Shown piece by piece: positions 44,454 through 53,467 of a stretch of 64,000 bases of DNA. Every line of letters begins with the position of its first letter. Position 1 is the stretch's first letter. Location of the stretch: NCBI RefSeq assembly GCF_004216855.1, contig NZ_SGXT01000015.1, forward strand, positions 1 through 64,000, read 5' to 3'. Origin of the DNA: Microcella alkaliphila (GTDB taxonomy: Bacteria; Actinomycetota; Actinomycetes; Actinomycetales; Microbacteriaceae). The notes beneath the pieces were generated by a model. That model saw nothing but the letters and a program-made list of their open reading frames with translations. It did no database searches and was not told the DNA's origin. Made by a program: the position numbers and the translations under genes.

Positions 44454-45155
44454 GTGGCTCTGACCGACGACGCGATGGACAAGATCAAGCAGATGATCCA
44501 AGAGGGCGAATTGCGCCCCGGAGACCGGCTGCCGCCCGAGCAAGAGCTCTCCGCCCGACTCGGGCTATCCCGCTCGTCAATGCGCGAAGCCGTCAAAGCT
44601 CTCGAAGCCATGCGTATCCTCGATGTGCGGCGCGGCGACGGCACCTACGTGACCAGCCTGCAGCCCAGCCTGCTGCTCGAAGCCATGTCGTTTGTGCACG
44701 ACTTTCACGAGTCGCACGCCGTACTCGAAGTGTTTGAGGTGCGGCGCATCCTGGAAACCGCCTCGGCCGCACTGGCCGCCCGCCGCGCGACACCCGACGA
44801 CGTCGCCGCCATGCGCGCACACCTCAGCACGATCGACGCCACCACCTCGAGCGACCTTCTCGTCGAACACGACCTGGTCTATCACCGCATGATCGCCAAC
44901 GCCACCGGCAACAGCTACCTCGAGAGCATCCTGGAAGGAATCTCGAGTCAGACGGCGCGAGCACGCGTGTGGCGGGCGCTCACCCAAGAAGGCGCGGTAC
45001 CCCGCACCCTCAACGAGCACGAGGCCGTGCTCGACGCCATCGATGCCGGAGACGCCGAAGCCGCCCACGCCGCCATGACCATGCACATCGTCGGCGTCGA
45101 ACGCTGGCTGCACGCCGCAGCCGAGCGCGACGCCCAGGCCACCAACGAGGCGTAG
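44454..45155 (+). CDS. FadR-subfamily GntR transcriptional regulator
   Basis: 233 residues from the GTG at 44454. N-terminal winged helix (LRPGDRLPPEQELSARLGLSRSSMREAVKALE), then the all-helical FCD effector domain with metal-ligand motif (VEHDLVYHRMIANATGN, LNEHEAVLDAIDAGDAEAAHAAMTMHI). FCD proteins bind sugar acids and organic acids. It lies at the head of the L-fucose genes, which it probably represses, with fuconate or a downstream acid as inducer. It starts about 30 nt from the IS256 remnant, which may have changed its promoter. Confidence 0.9.
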   Translation: MALTDDAMDKIKQMIQEGELRPGDRLPPEQELSARLGLSRSSMREAVKALEAMRILDVRRGDGTYVTSLQPSLLLEAMSFVHDFHESHAVLEVFEVRRILETASAALAARRATPDDVAAMRAHLSTIDATTSSDLLVEHDLVYHRMIANATGNSYLESILEGISSQTARARVWRALTQEGAVPRTLNEHEAVLDAIDAGDAEAAHAAMTMHIVGVERWLHAAAERDAQATNEA

Positions 45156-45174
45156 CCGCGCTCAGCCGCGCTCG

Positions 45175-45606
45175 TTAGTCGCCGAAGCCGACGACACCCT
45201 TGCGCAGCAGCGCGTTGCCATACTTGCGGGCCTCGCCCGTGCGCACCACGCAGAACGCCTTGCTCGCGAGCTCATAGAACGCGAAACGCTCGACCTTTGT
45301 CACTCGGTCATCCGGGCAGCGGGCCGCCTCGCGCAGTTCAGCGCCGACCTCCACGCCCTCGCCCGGCTCTGCCTCCATGAGCGCCACCGACTCGTCGGCG
45401 TAGTCGTCGTACGGTACCACCGAGCGAATCGCCTCCAACACCGCGGGGGCGGATGCGTTCACCTCGACCACCGGAACGCCCACCGCATACACGGGATAGT
45501 GCGCGTCAGCGATCAGCACAGAGTCACCGTGGCCCATGCGGTCTAGTAACCGCAAGAGATCGCCGGTCAAGAGCGGGTTGATTCCAGTCAGCATCATGTA
45601 TCCCAT
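45175..45606 (-). CDS. fucU: L-fucose mutarotase (RbsD/FucU family)
   Basis: 143 residues. RbsD/FucU fold: HGDSVLIADAHYPVY with the active-site His and Asp, and RKYGNALLRKGVVG at the C-terminus, which is the FucU form. It interconverts alpha and beta anomers of L-fucose. Co-directional with the fucose lactonase gene, which it overlaps at 45594-45606. Last gene of the leftward fucose operon. Confidence 0.88.
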   Translation of the reverse strand: MGYMMLTGINPLLTGDLLRLLDRMGHGDSVLIADAHYPVYAVGVPVVEVNASAPAVLEAIRSVVPYDDYADESVALMEAEPGEGVEVGAELREAARCPDDRVTKVERFAFYELASKAFCVVRTGEARKYGNALLRKGVVGFGD

Positions 45607-46421
45607 ACATATATTCGTTCCGCCGTGCCCACCTCAATGTGTGCTCGGTCGGAGGGTGACAGTCGAGAAACGGCGTCGTTCACCTGCTCGGTGACAGCGC
45701 CGAAACCATCGACCAACAACGGGATCGGCCAATCCGATCCCAGCATGAGACGCTCGGCCCCAAACGCGTCGAACGCGAGATCCCACGCGCGCGAGAAGGT
45801 CTGGTTGTCGAGCGGAGTTCCGCCCCGATGCATTCCGGAGAGCTTCGCGCACGTGTTCGGCGCCGCCGCGAAACGTCGCAGCGCGCTCTGCCAGTCGGCA
45901 AAGCTGCGCGCATCGTGCGGAACCTTGCCCAGGTGATCGAGCACGACGGTCAGGCCCTCCACCTCGTGAGCCACCCGCGTCGCACGGTCGAAATGGTGCG
46001 GCCACGCGTCGTGCACATCGAAGGGCAGTTGCCATGACGCAATCAGGCGCAGAGTGTCACGCACGGTGGGGCGGTCAAGAAAGTCGGGCATGCCGTAGTC
46101 ATTGATGAGTGCGCGAATGCCCACCAGCGCGCGGCCGGCCCGCGCATCGAGCAGGCGTTCTGCCGCCGCCGCGTCATCGAGCGGCACCCAGCCGACCACG
46201 CCGCGAATCCAGGGGTGCGTGGCGGCGAGATCCAACAGCCACTCGGTGTCCGCATCCGTGTCTGCCGCCTGCACCAGCACCGCACTGTCAAAGCCCGCAC
46301 CCGTGATAGCGGCGAGCGCCTCGTCGGCAGAGAACCCCCGAAAGAGCGGCGCGAGTTGCGGGGTCAGCCAGCTGTAGCCCTCGGTCGACGGCCACAGGTG
46401 CAGGTGGGCATCGACTCTCAT
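45594..46421 (-). CDS. L-fucono-1,5-lactonase (amidohydrolase superfamily)
   Basis: 275 residues. Amidohydrolase TIM barrel of the COG3618 lactonase group: VDAHLHLWP (metal His-x-His), VLDHLGKV, and MLGSDWPIPL (catalytic Asp). It hydrolyses the sugar lactone formed by the dehydrogenase to L-fuconate. Overlaps the aldo-keto reductase stop at its start (46418-46421). In the same operon as the mutarotase, dehydrogenase and dehydratase. Confidence 0.88.
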   Translation of the reverse strand: MRVDAHLHLWPSTEGYSWLTPQLAPLFRGFSADEALAAITGAGFDSAVLVQAADTDADTEWLLDLAATHPWIRGVVGWVPLDDAAAAERLLDARAGRALVGIRALINDYGMPDFLDRPTVRDTLRLIASWQLPFDVHDAWPHHFDRATRVAHEVEGLTVVLDHLGKVPHDARSFADWQSALRRFAAAPNTCAKLSGMHRGGTPLDNQTFSRAWDLAFDAFGAERLMLGSDWPIPLLVDGFGAVTEQVNDAVSRLSPSDRAHIEVGTAERIYVWDT

Positions 46422-47395
46422 GGCAGCGCAGGGATCAATCCCGCGGCCTCAAGGTCGCTCCACAACCCCTCGGGAACCGGCGTGACGGCACGCTCGGCCG
46501 TCTGCGTCGACTGTTCGGCACTGCTCGCGCTGACGCACACCGCCGCGACACCGTTCAGGCGGCGCGGGAAGGCGATCGCGACGGTCGGCAGGTCGGTACC
46601 GTGCTGCTCGCAAATGTCGGCGATGCGCGACGTGCGGTCGACCAGCTCGGCGGAGGCGGGGCCATAATTATAACGCAGCGCGGCGTCTGGCCGCGGCCGC
46701 GCGAGCAGACCGGAGTTAAAGATCGACACGGCGATCGTCTCCACCCCGTTCGACACACACGCGGGCAAAACGGTGTCGACCGCCGAGTAGTCGAGCAACG
46801 TCGTGCGGCTCGACACCATGAGGGCGTCGCAGAGCCCGCTCGTCGCTGCACCCTCCAGCGCCGTCAGCGACTTCGAGCCGATCCCCACCGCCGACGCCAT
46901 CCCCTCAGCCCGCAACTCGGCGAGCGCGGGCAGCGCCGAATCGAGAGCCCGACGCTCGCCCTCCGGCGCGACATCCGGGTCGTGCAGGTAAACGATGTCG
47001 ACCCGATCGAGCCCCAGCCGCTGCAACGACTCGTCGAGGCTGCGCCGAACGCCCGCCGCGCTCGCGTCATAGCGACGCACATGCGTTCGCGGCACCGCAA
47101 AATTGTGCGCCATGTCGTCGCCGATTTCTGCACCATCGGCCTGATCGACCGGCTCAAGGATGCGCCCGACCTTCGTCGAGATCACGAACTCATCGCGCGG
47201 TTTGGTGCGCAAGAACGCCCCCAACCGACGTTCTGACAGACCCAGCCCGTAGTGGGGAGCCGTGTCGAAATGTCGAATGCCCGCATCCCACGCGGCGGCC
47301 AACGTCTCGAACGCCTTCTCGTCAGAGAGCGGTCGGTAAAGATTGCCGACCGTAGCCGCCCCAAAGGCGAGGGGATACGTCGCGAGAATCGTCAT
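46418..47395 (-). CDS. L-fucose dehydrogenase (aldo-keto reductase family)
   Basis: 325 residues from the ATG at 47395; the frame from 47524 is out of place. AKR barrel: RHFDTAPHYGLGLSERRLGAF (catalytic Asp and Tyr), EFVISTKVGR (catalytic Lys), DIVYLHDPDV. This matches the D-threo-aldose/L-fucose dehydrogenase group that oxidises L-fucose with NAD(P) to L-fuconolactone. Placed directly after fuconate dehydratase in the operon, with 4 nt between them. Confidence 0.88.
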   Translation of the reverse strand: MTILATYPLAFGAATVGNLYRPLSDEKAFETLAAAWDAGIRHFDTAPHYGLGLSERRLGAFLRTKPRDEFVISTKVGRILEPVDQADGAEIGDDMAHNFAVPRTHVRRYDASAAGVRRSLDESLQRLGLDRVDIVYLHDPDVAPEGERRALDSALPALAELRAEGMASAVGIGSKSLTALEGAATSGLCDALMVSSRTTLLDYSAVDTVLPACVSNGVETIAVSIFNSGLLARPRPDAALRYNYGPASAELVDRTSRIADICEQHGTDLPTVAIAFPRRLNGVAAVCVSASSAEQSTQTAERAVTPVPEGLWSDLEAAGLIPALP

Positions 47396-47399
47396 GGCT

Positions 47400-48731
47400 C
47401 TAGCTTGCCGCGAACTCCGCGACGAGCGGTGCATCCCCGGCGGAGTGATGCGCGCCAGCCCACCGGAAATCGCGTATCGACGATGCCCGCATCTCGGCCC
47501 CGCTACCGGGTGCGAGCGGGGCACGGTACGCGCCCCGCTCGACCTCGATCGGTGTGACGAAGTGCTCGTGCAGGTGGTCGACGAACTCGATCATTCGGCC
47601 CTCGGTCGTGCCCGCCACCGCCACGAAGTCGAACATCGACAGGTGCTGCACCAGCTCGCACAGCCCCACGCCGCCGGCGTGCGGGCAGACGGTGAGACCG
47701 AATTTCGCCGCCAGCAGGAGGATGGCGATGTTCTCATTCACGCCGCCCACACGCGTCGCATCGATCTGAACGATCTCGAGCGCGCCGGCCTGCATGAGCT
47801 GCTTGAACACGATGCGGTTCTGCACGTGCTCGCCGGTCGCGACAGGGATCGGTGCGATGCCGCGGGCGATAGCGGCGTGGCCCAAGATGTCGTCGGGGCT
47901 CGTCGGCTCTTCCACCCAGCTCGGCGAGAACGAGGCCAACGCCGTGACCCACTCGATCGCGGCGGCGACATCCCAACGCTGGTTCGCATCGATCGCGATG
48001 GGGTAGTCGGGCCCGCACACCTCGCGCGCGATGCGCATGCGGCGAATGTCGTCGTCGAGGTCGGCACCGACCTTCAGCTTTATCTGTGGGAAGCCCTCGT
48101 CCATCGCCTCGCGGCACAACCGCGCCAGCTTCTCGTCGGAATAGCCGAGCCAGCCCGGCGTCGTCGTGTAGGCGGGGAAACCCGACTCGAGCAGTTGACG
48201 TTCACGGTCGGCGCGGCCGGGCTCGCTGGCACGCAGGATCGCGAGCGCCTCGTCGCGGGTGAGGGCGTCACTCAGGTACCGGAAGTCGACGAGGTTGACG
48301 AGCTCCTCTGGCCTCATGCGGCTGAGCAACTGCCACAATGGCATGCACGCCCGCTTCGCCTTGAGATCCCACAGCGCATTGATCACGGCGCCGATCGCCA
48401 TGTGCATGACGCCCTTCTCGGGCCCCAGCCAGCGCAGTTGCGAGTCGCCGATCAGTTCTGCACTGGTCGCGCCCATATCGTCGAGCAGCGCTTCGACATT
48501 GCGGCCTCGTAGGTGCTCGGCAACGGTCGAGATGGCGGTCAGCTGCACCTCATTGCCGCGGCCAATCGTGAAGACGAAACCGTGCCCCTCCAGGCCGTCC
48601 GCGGCGTCGGTGTGAACGACGAGGTACGCGGCCGAGTAATCCGGGTCGGGGTTCATGGCGTCAGAGCCGTCCAGGCTCTGCGATGTGGGGAACCTCACAT
48701 CGGCGGTGTCGATGCTCACGATAACGCTCAC
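47400..48731 (-). CDS. L-fuconate dehydratase (enolase superfamily)
   Basis: 443 residues. Mandelate-racemase subgroup enolase fold: K-x-K in [13 protein letters not shown] near residue 220, metal ligands in IDANQRWDV (Asp), WVEEPTSP (Glu) and ATGEHVQNR (Glu), and His in [11 protein letters not shown]. This set and the length match L-fuconate dehydratase FucD (Xanthomonas) and its human homologue ENOSF1. It removes water from L-fuconate to give 2-keto-3-deoxy-L-fuconate. Divergent from the FAH hydrolase gene. Confidence 0.93.
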   Translation of the reverse strand: MSVIVSIDTADVRFPTSQSLDGSDAMNPDPDYSAAYLVVHTDAADGLEGHGFVFTIGRGNEVQLTAISTVAEHLRGRNVEALLDDMGATSAELIGDSQLRWLGPEKGVMHMAIGAVINALWDLKAKRACMPLWQLLSRMRPEELVNLVDFRYLSDALTRDEALAILRASEPGRADRERQLLESGFPAYTTTPGWLGYSDEKLARLCREAMDEGFPQIKLKVGADLDDDIRRMRIAREVCGPDYPIAIDANQRWDVAAAIEWVTALASFSPSWVEEPTSPDDILGHAAIARGIAPIPVATGEHVQNRIVFKQLMQAGALEIVQIDATRVGGVNENIAILLLAAKFGLTVCPHAGGVGLCELVQHLSMFDFVAVAGTTEGRMIEFVDHLHEHFVTPIEVERGAYRAPLAPGSGAEMRASSIRDFRWAGAHHSAGDAPLVAEFAAS

Positions 48732-48885
48732 GGTCGCCCCTTCGTTAGGTCTGATCAGTCATCATATAGATCGGATGTTTTTGGGGCAAGACTTCGGAAT
48801 TCCGCGTTCTTTCCCCTACGATCGGGGATCAGACTTCGGATGTTCGCACATCCGTGACAGTGAACACCAGACGAAAGGTGCGCAG
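48732..48885. promoter_or_regulatory. Divergent L-fucose promoter region with CGGATGT dyad
   Basis: The 154-nt gap between fucD and the FAH gene holds CGGATGT-N4-ACATCCG (48837-48854, 7-bp arms) and a second CGGATGTTTTT at about 48771-48781. Both are probable sites for the FadR-type regulator encoded at 44454. RBS AAAGGTG stands before the FAH ATG. A related CGGATGTTTCC lies in the importer leader (about 62346-62356, minus strand). Confidence 0.55.
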
Positions 48886-49737
48886 ATGCGACTGGCACGA
48901 CTCGGACCACCGGGGCACGAAGTGCCGGTTGTTCTCGACGGCGACGAGGCCCGCGACCTGCGCTCGCTCACCGCAGATATCGATGCTGCCTTTCTCGCCA
49001 CCGGGCTCGACGCCGTGCGCGCCGCACTCGACGCGAACGAGCTACCCATTCTCGCCTCGCACGGCGTTCGCGTCGGGGCGCCGATCGCGCGGCCGGGTGC
49101 GGTCGTGTGTGTCGGGATGAACTACGCCGCCCACGCGGCCGAATCGGGAAGTGCGCCCCCCACCCAGCCGGTCATCTTCCTCAAGCACCCCAACACGGTG
49201 GTGGGCCCCAATGACGACTTTCCCCTCGCCGCGCACGCCCACAAAATGGACTGGGAGGTTGAGCTCGCCATCGTGATCGGGCGCACCGTCTGGAACCTCA
49301 GCTCACGTGAAGAAGCCATGGCCTGCGTGGCCGGCGCCACCATCGCCGACGACCTCTCAGAGCGCACCTGGCAGCTCGAGGTCTCGGGCGGCCAGTGGTC
49401 GAAAGGCAAGTGCGCGCCCCACTCGACGCCGCTCGGGCCCGTGCTCGTCACCGTGGACGAACTCGACCTGGGCAACCTGCGCCTGACCAGCCGCGTCAAC
49501 GGCGAAACGCGACAGGACTCGTCGACCGCTGACCTCATCTTCGACGTGGCTACGGTCGTGCACGACCTCAGCCGCTACATGCGCCTCGACCCGGGCGACC
49601 TGATTCTCACCGGCACGCCCGAAGGGGTCGCGTTGTCGGGTCGCTTCCCGTACCTCACCGACGGCGACGTCGTCGAAATCGAGATCGACGGCATCGGCGT
49701 TCAACGCCACCGCGTCGTCGCGGAGGCATCAGCATGA
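48886..49737 (+). CDS. 2,4-diketo-3-deoxy-L-fuconate hydrolase (FAH family)
   Basis: 283 residues from the ATG at 48886 (RBS AAAGGTG). FAH fold: VCVGMNYAAHAAES with the catalytic His region, PVIFLKHPNTVVGPNDD, MDWEVELAIVIG (metal Glu), TGTPEGVALS. This family cleaves C-C bonds of 2,4-diketo acids. In the L-fucose route it would split 2,4-diketo-3-deoxy-L-fuconate to pyruvate and L-lactate. Coupled to the SDR gene (ATGA). Confidence 0.9.
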   Translation: MRLARLGPPGHEVPVVLDGDEARDLRSLTADIDAAFLATGLDAVRAALDANELPILASHGVRVGAPIARPGAVVCVGMNYAAHAAESGSAPPTQPVIFLKHPNTVVGPNDDFPLAAHAHKMDWEVELAIVIGRTVWNLSSREEAMACVAGATIADDLSERTWQLEVSGGQWSKGKCAPHSTPLGPVLVTVDELDLGNLRLTSRVNGETRQDSSTADLIFDVATVVHDLSRYMRLDPGDLILTGTPEGVALSGRFPYLTDGDVVEIEIDGIGVQRHRVVAEASA

Positions 49738-50480
49738 GCGAGTTCGCCGGGCTCGTCGCGCTCGTCACCGGCGGGGGCAGCGGCATCGGCGCCGCCGTCG
49801 CGGACGAACTCGCTGACCGTGGCGCGCGCGTCGCCGTGCTCGATCTGACACCGGGCGACAAGCACACGGGCGTGGTCTGCGACATCTCTGACGACGCATC
49901 CGTGCGCACCGCCATCCACCGCGTCGTCGATCGGCTGGGCCGCATCGACATCGTGATCAACAACGCGGGAATCGGGGCGACCGGAGCAATTGACGGCAAC
50001 GATGATGACGAGTGGCACCGCGTGTGGGATGTCAACGTGGTCGGAATCGCCCGCGTTACGCGGGCAGCCCTGCCGTACCTGCGCCAATCGCCTGCCGCTG
50101 CCGTCGTGAACACGTCATCGATCGCCGCGACCGCCGGCCTGCCGCAGCGCGCACTGTACTCGGCGACGAAGGGGGCGGTGCTCTCGCTCACCCGCGCGAT
50201 GGCCGCCGACCACCTGCCCGAGGGAATTCGCGTCAACGCCGTCTGCCCCGGCACCGCCGACACCCCGTGGGTGCAGCGGCTGCTCGACAACGCGGACGAC
50301 CCTGCCGCCGAGCGTGCGCAGCTCGAGGCTCGCCAGCCGCACGGCCGCCTCGTGACCGCCGAGGAGATCGCGTACGCCGTTGCTTCGCTGGCCAGCCCGC
50401 GCGCCACCTCCACCACCGGCACAAGCTTCGCTGTCGACGGAGGGATGCAGGAGCTGCGGCTGCGCAAGCCACAGGCGTAG
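49734..50480 (+). CDS. 2-keto-3-deoxy-L-fuconate dehydrogenase (SDR family)
   Basis: 248 residues. Classical SDR: nucleotide loop TGGGSGIGAAVAD, NNAG motif INNAGIGATG, serine in NTSSIAATAG, catalytic YSATKGAV (Tyr-x3-Lys), and PGTADTPWV. Role inferred from position: oxidation of 2-keto-3-deoxy-L-fuconate at C4 with NAD, giving the 2,4-diketo acid that the preceding FAH hydrolase cleaves. The ATG overlaps the FAH stop. Confidence 0.88.
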   Translation: MSEFAGLVALVTGGGSGIGAAVADELADRGARVAVLDLTPGDKHTGVVCDISDDASVRTAIHRVVDRLGRIDIVINNAGIGATGAIDGNDDDEWHRVWDVNVVGIARVTRAALPYLRQSPAAAVVNTSSIAATAGLPQRALYSATKGAVLSLTRAMAADHLPEGIRVNAVCPGTADTPWVQRLLDNADDPAAERAQLEARQPHGRLVTAEEIAYAVASLASPRATSTTGTSFAVDGGMQELRLRKPQA

Positions 50481-50608
50481 TCGCTCGACGGTCGCCGTCG
50501 GGGCACGGGGCACGGGGCACGGCGCACAACAAACTCACCGGTCATCGGTAATGTAATGACACGTACGCGCGGATATCAACGAGGACCGCGCAGAACTCGG
50601 AGATCGTC

Positions 50609-51574
50609 GTGACCGTTGCCCCCCAGAGTCAGCCCCGTCCGGGAGACGTGCTCGTCGTTGGGTCGATAACCGCTGATGTGACAACTTTTTCGAGCAGGCT
50701 CCCCCAGCCCGGAGAAACATTCCTCGGCGACGCGTTCACGCTCGTCCTGGGCGGCAAGGGAGCCAACCAGGCCATCGCGGCAGGACGGGCCGGGGCCCGG
50801 TCACACATGGTCGGATGCGTGGGAGACGACCTGTTTCGGGATCTGGTTAGCGACGGGTTGCGGGATGCGGGCGTCGGCATGACGCAGGTGCGCGAGGTTC
50901 CGGGGCAGACCGGCGTCGCGCACATCCGCGTCGATGCGAGCGGAGAAAACGACATCGTCATGGTGCCGCTCGCCAACGCTGCCCTCAGCGTCGAACACAT
51001 CGATCAGGCCTTCGAAGAGCTCGGCCCGAACACCGCGGTCATGCTCACCCAGCTCGAGATTCCGTTCTCGCTGACGATGCACGCGATCCGACGAGCCCAC
51101 GAACGCTCCATCATGGTGTTGCTCGACCCCGCGCCGGCGCACGAGCTCGACGACTCGATCTGGCCGCTCGTCGACATGGTGCTGCCGAATGAGACCGAGG
51201 CGACCCTGCTGACGGGCGTTTCCGTCACCTCGCGCGACACCGCGGTGGAGGCGGGGCGATGGTTCGTATCGCGCGGCGTCAGTGCCGCGCTCATCACCCT
51301 CGCCGGGGCGGGAAGCGTGCTCGTCACGGGTGACTCGGTCGTCGACTACCCCGCGATTGCTGTGACCGTCGAGGACACCACCGCCGCCGGCGATGCCTTC
51401 GCGGGTCACCTGGCAGCCTCGCTGGCAGCCGGGATTGACCGCGACGAGGCCATCCGCCGGGCGAGCGCCGCCGGCGCCCTCGCGGTCACCAAGCGCGGCG
51501 CCTCGCCGAGCCTGCCTACTGCGGATGACGTCGACGCCCTCCTCGCCTCCACCACCCAGAAAGACGGTGCCTAA
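50609..51574 (+). CDS. rbsK: Ribokinase
   Basis: 321 residues from the GTG at 50609. PfkB family: VLVVGSITADVTTF, GGKGANQAIAAGRAGA, and the catalytic DTTAAGDAFAG. The anion-hole sequence is AAGD instead of GAGD. It phosphorylates ribose at O5, or a related pentose. Next gene is the ribose pyranase RbsD, starting in the stop codon (TAATG). Separated by 128 nt from the fucose genes and controlled by its own promoter. Confidence 0.92.
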   Translation: MTVAPQSQPRPGDVLVVGSITADVTTFSSRLPQPGETFLGDAFTLVLGGKGANQAIAAGRAGARSHMVGCVGDDLFRDLVSDGLRDAGVGMTQVREVPGQTGVAHIRVDASGENDIVMVPLANAALSVEHIDQAFEELGPNTAVMLTQLEIPFSLTMHAIRRAHERSIMVLLDPAPAHELDDSIWPLVDMVLPNETEATLLTGVSVTSRDTAVEAGRWFVSRGVSAALITLAGAGSVLVTGDSVVDYPAIAVTVEDTTAAGDAFAGHLAASLAAGIDRDEAIRRASAAGALAVTKRGASPSLPTADDVDALLASTTQKDGA

Positions 51575-51978
51575 TGCGACGCAGTACGACCACGATCAAC
51601 CCCCAATTGAGCCGCATCATCTCTGAACTCGGTCACTACGACGAAGTTTTCGTGACCGACGCGGGTCTGCCGATTCCCCCCGGAGCCGAACGGGTCGATC
51701 TGGCCTATCGCAAGGGCGAGCCGGCGTTTCTCGACGTTCTCGACACCCTGCTCAATGAGGTCGTCATCGAGGGCGCCGTCATGCCGGCCGAAGTGGCCGA
51801 GGCGAGCCCCCACATGTTGCAGGCGGTGCGCGAACGCCTTGCGCCGCTCGGCATCGAGGTCGAGCTGATTCCGCACGTAGATTACAAGGCGCGCTCGCAG
51901 CACGCACGCGCCTTCGTTCGCTCGGGCGAATACACGTCGTACGCCAATGTCGCCCTCATCATGGGAGTCGACTACTAG
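51574..51978 (+). CDS. rbsD: D-ribose pyranase
   Basis: 134 residues. RbsD fold: ISELGHYDEVFVTDAGLPIP near the N-terminus with the active-site His/Asp set, and C-terminal RSGEYTSYANVALIMGV. It converts beta-D-ribopyranose to the furanose used by ribokinase. Overlaps rbsK by one base. GntR regulator follows 2 nt later. Confidence 0.93.
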   Translation: MRRSTTTINPQLSRIISELGHYDEVFVTDAGLPIPPGAERVDLAYRKGEPAFLDVLDTLLNEVVIEGAVMPAEVAEASPHMLQAVRERLAPLGIEVELIPHVDYKARSQHARAFVRSGEYTSYANVALIMGVDY

Positions 51979-51980
51979 CC

Positions 51981-52799
51981 ATGAGCACCGAGGGTGCGGT
52001 GCGGCGCGGGCGCGCGCGGGCTCACCTGTCTGCCGGGCGGATCGACAAGGGCTCAGCATTGCCCATGTACGACCAGCTCGAGCGCATTATTCGCGCGGCC
52101 ATCGCAGACGGAATCCTCAAGCCCGGCGAACTGTTGCCCGGGGAACTGCACCTCTGTGAGCTCTACGGAGTCTCGCGCACGGTCGTGCGGCAGGCGTTGG
52201 CGCAGCTCGAAAACGCGCGCGTCATCGTTCGCGTGAAGGGCAAAGGCACCTTTGTCGCACCGCAAAAGACAACGGAGACCCTGGCCGGGCGCCTCGCGGG
52301 ACTGTTCGAGGAGGTCGCATCACGCAACGGGCACGTGCGCTCGACCGTGCTGCGGCTCGAACGAGAGCCAGCGTCAGAGTTTGTGGCCGAACAGCTCGAC
52401 CTCGCAGTCGGCACGCCCGTCGTCGTGCTCGAGCGGCTGCGGTTTGTCGACGACGAACGGTGGTCACTCTCGACGACCTGGATGCCCGAGGCGATCGGAC
52501 GACACGTGTTCGGCGTCGACCTCACGAACAGCTCGCTGTACGCGTTGCTGGAGTCACGTGGGGTCAAGGCCGAGACCGGAATCCGGTCGATCGAGGCGGC
52601 ACTGACGGATGCGCGGGAGGGCCAACTGCTCGGAATCGGACCGGGCAAGCCGGTACTGCAACTGCGCAGCCGCACCTTCGATGCTCACCGGCGCCCAGTC
52701 GAATACTTTGAAGCGCTGCACCGCGGTGACCGCAGCCGATTCGAGTTTCACCTCGAGGCGAGCACCTCCCGCGATCGCCCGGTGTTCATCACGCAGTAG
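51981..52799 (+). CDS. HutC/GntR-family regulator (UTRA domain)
   Basis: 272 residues. Winged helix LKPGELLPGELHLCELYGVSRTVVRQALAQLENARVI (the recognition helix region), then a UTRA effector domain (VLERLRFVDDERWSLSTTWMPEAIG, VLQLRSRTFD). UTRA regulators bind sugar phosphates or amino acids. It is in the rbsKD transcript, and a 16-bp palindrome lies 22 nt after its stop, just before the next operon. It probably represses its own and the neighbouring operon. Confidence 0.92.
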   Translation: MSTEGAVRRGRARAHLSAGRIDKGSALPMYDQLERIIRAAIADGILKPGELLPGELHLCELYGVSRTVVRQALAQLENARVIVRVKGKGTFVAPQKTTETLAGRLAGLFEEVASRNGHVRSTVLRLEREPASEFVAEQLDLAVGTPVVVLERLRFVDDERWSLSTTWMPEAIGRHVFGVDLTNSSLYALLESRGVKAETGIRSIEAALTDAREGQLLGIGPGKPVLQLRSRTFDAHRRPVEYFEALHRGDRSRFEFHLEASTSRDRPVFITQ

Positions 52800-52821
52800 A
52801 GGGCAGAAATCAGTGGCGTCA

Positions 52822-52837
52822 ACCTGTAATTACAGGT
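52822..52837. promoter_or_regulatory. Perfect 16-bp operator for the GntR regulator
   Basis: ACCTGTAATTACAGGT is identical to its reverse complement. It lies 48 nt before the cupin-PGI gene and 22 nt after the HutC-type regulator. Palindromes of this size are the usual sites for HutC/GntR dimers. Confidence 0.75.
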
Positions 52838-52885
52838 AGGATTGGGCTCGTCCAGATTCAGCCCGCTGACCCCTGAGGAGACGCC

Positions 52886-53467
52886 GTGCAGTCCTACGCA
52901 GCGACCCCGATCGCCCCGTTCGCTATTCAGTTCGACGCCGCCGCTGCGACCCTTTCTCCCCCCGGGCCCACCCTGGAACGTCGTATGAGCGACCTCGAAG
53001 GCCTCTTTGCCGATCGCGACGCTTGGCAGAAGGCTGTCGACGGCGACAACCCCGTCGTCTACCGCGTGCAGTCGTCGCCGGTGCCCGAGATCGATCGGGA
53101 ATTGCCACAGTCGATCACCACCATCGAGCCGGGCACGACCGGCGGTGAATTGTGGATGACGAAAGGCCACCAGCACCCTAACTACCAGGGCGAGATCTAC
53201 CTCGCCTTGCACGGCACCGGGGGGCTCTTGATGTTCGACGGCGACCGCGTCGAATGGGTCACCATGGCTCCCGGCACCATCGGCTACATCCCGCCGGGCT
53301 GGGCGCACCGCTCCATCAACATCGGCGATGAGCCCTACTCGATGCTCGCAGTCTACCCGGGCGGGGCAGGACACGACTACAACTGGGTGCTCGAGCACGG
53401 CATGGGCAATCGCGTCTACAAGACTCCCAACGGCTTCGAGCTGCGCCCCTACGGAGGGCTCTCATGA
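52886..53467 (+). CDS. Cupin-type phosphoglucose isomerase family protein
   Basis: 193 residues from the GTG at 52886, with GAGGAG upstream. Matches the archaeal-type cupin phosphoglucose isomerase family: metal motif TKGHQHPNYQGEIYLALHG (H95, H97, E103) and the second motif YIPPGWAHRSIN (H141). In archaea these enzymes isomerise glucose-6- and fructose-6-phosphate; here it is the first gene of a sugar operon, so the natural substrate may be another phosphosugar. Overlaps the FGGY kinase start (ATGA). Confidence 0.88.
   Translation: MQSYAATPIAPFAIQFDAAAATLSPPGPTLERRMSDLEGLFADRDAWQKAVDGDNPVVYRVQSSPVPEIDRELPQSITTIEPGTTGGELWMTKGHQHPNYQGEIYLALHGTGGLLMFDGDRVEWVTMAPGTIGYIPPGWAHRSINIGDEPYSMLAVYPGGAGHDYNWVLEHGMGNRVYKTPNGFELRPYGGLS

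Noticed and set aside
50540-50608. Second copy of the GntR operator upstream of rbsK
   Set aside because: The region has TAATGTAATGACA but no palindrome like ACCTGTAATTACAGGT, so a site is not supported.
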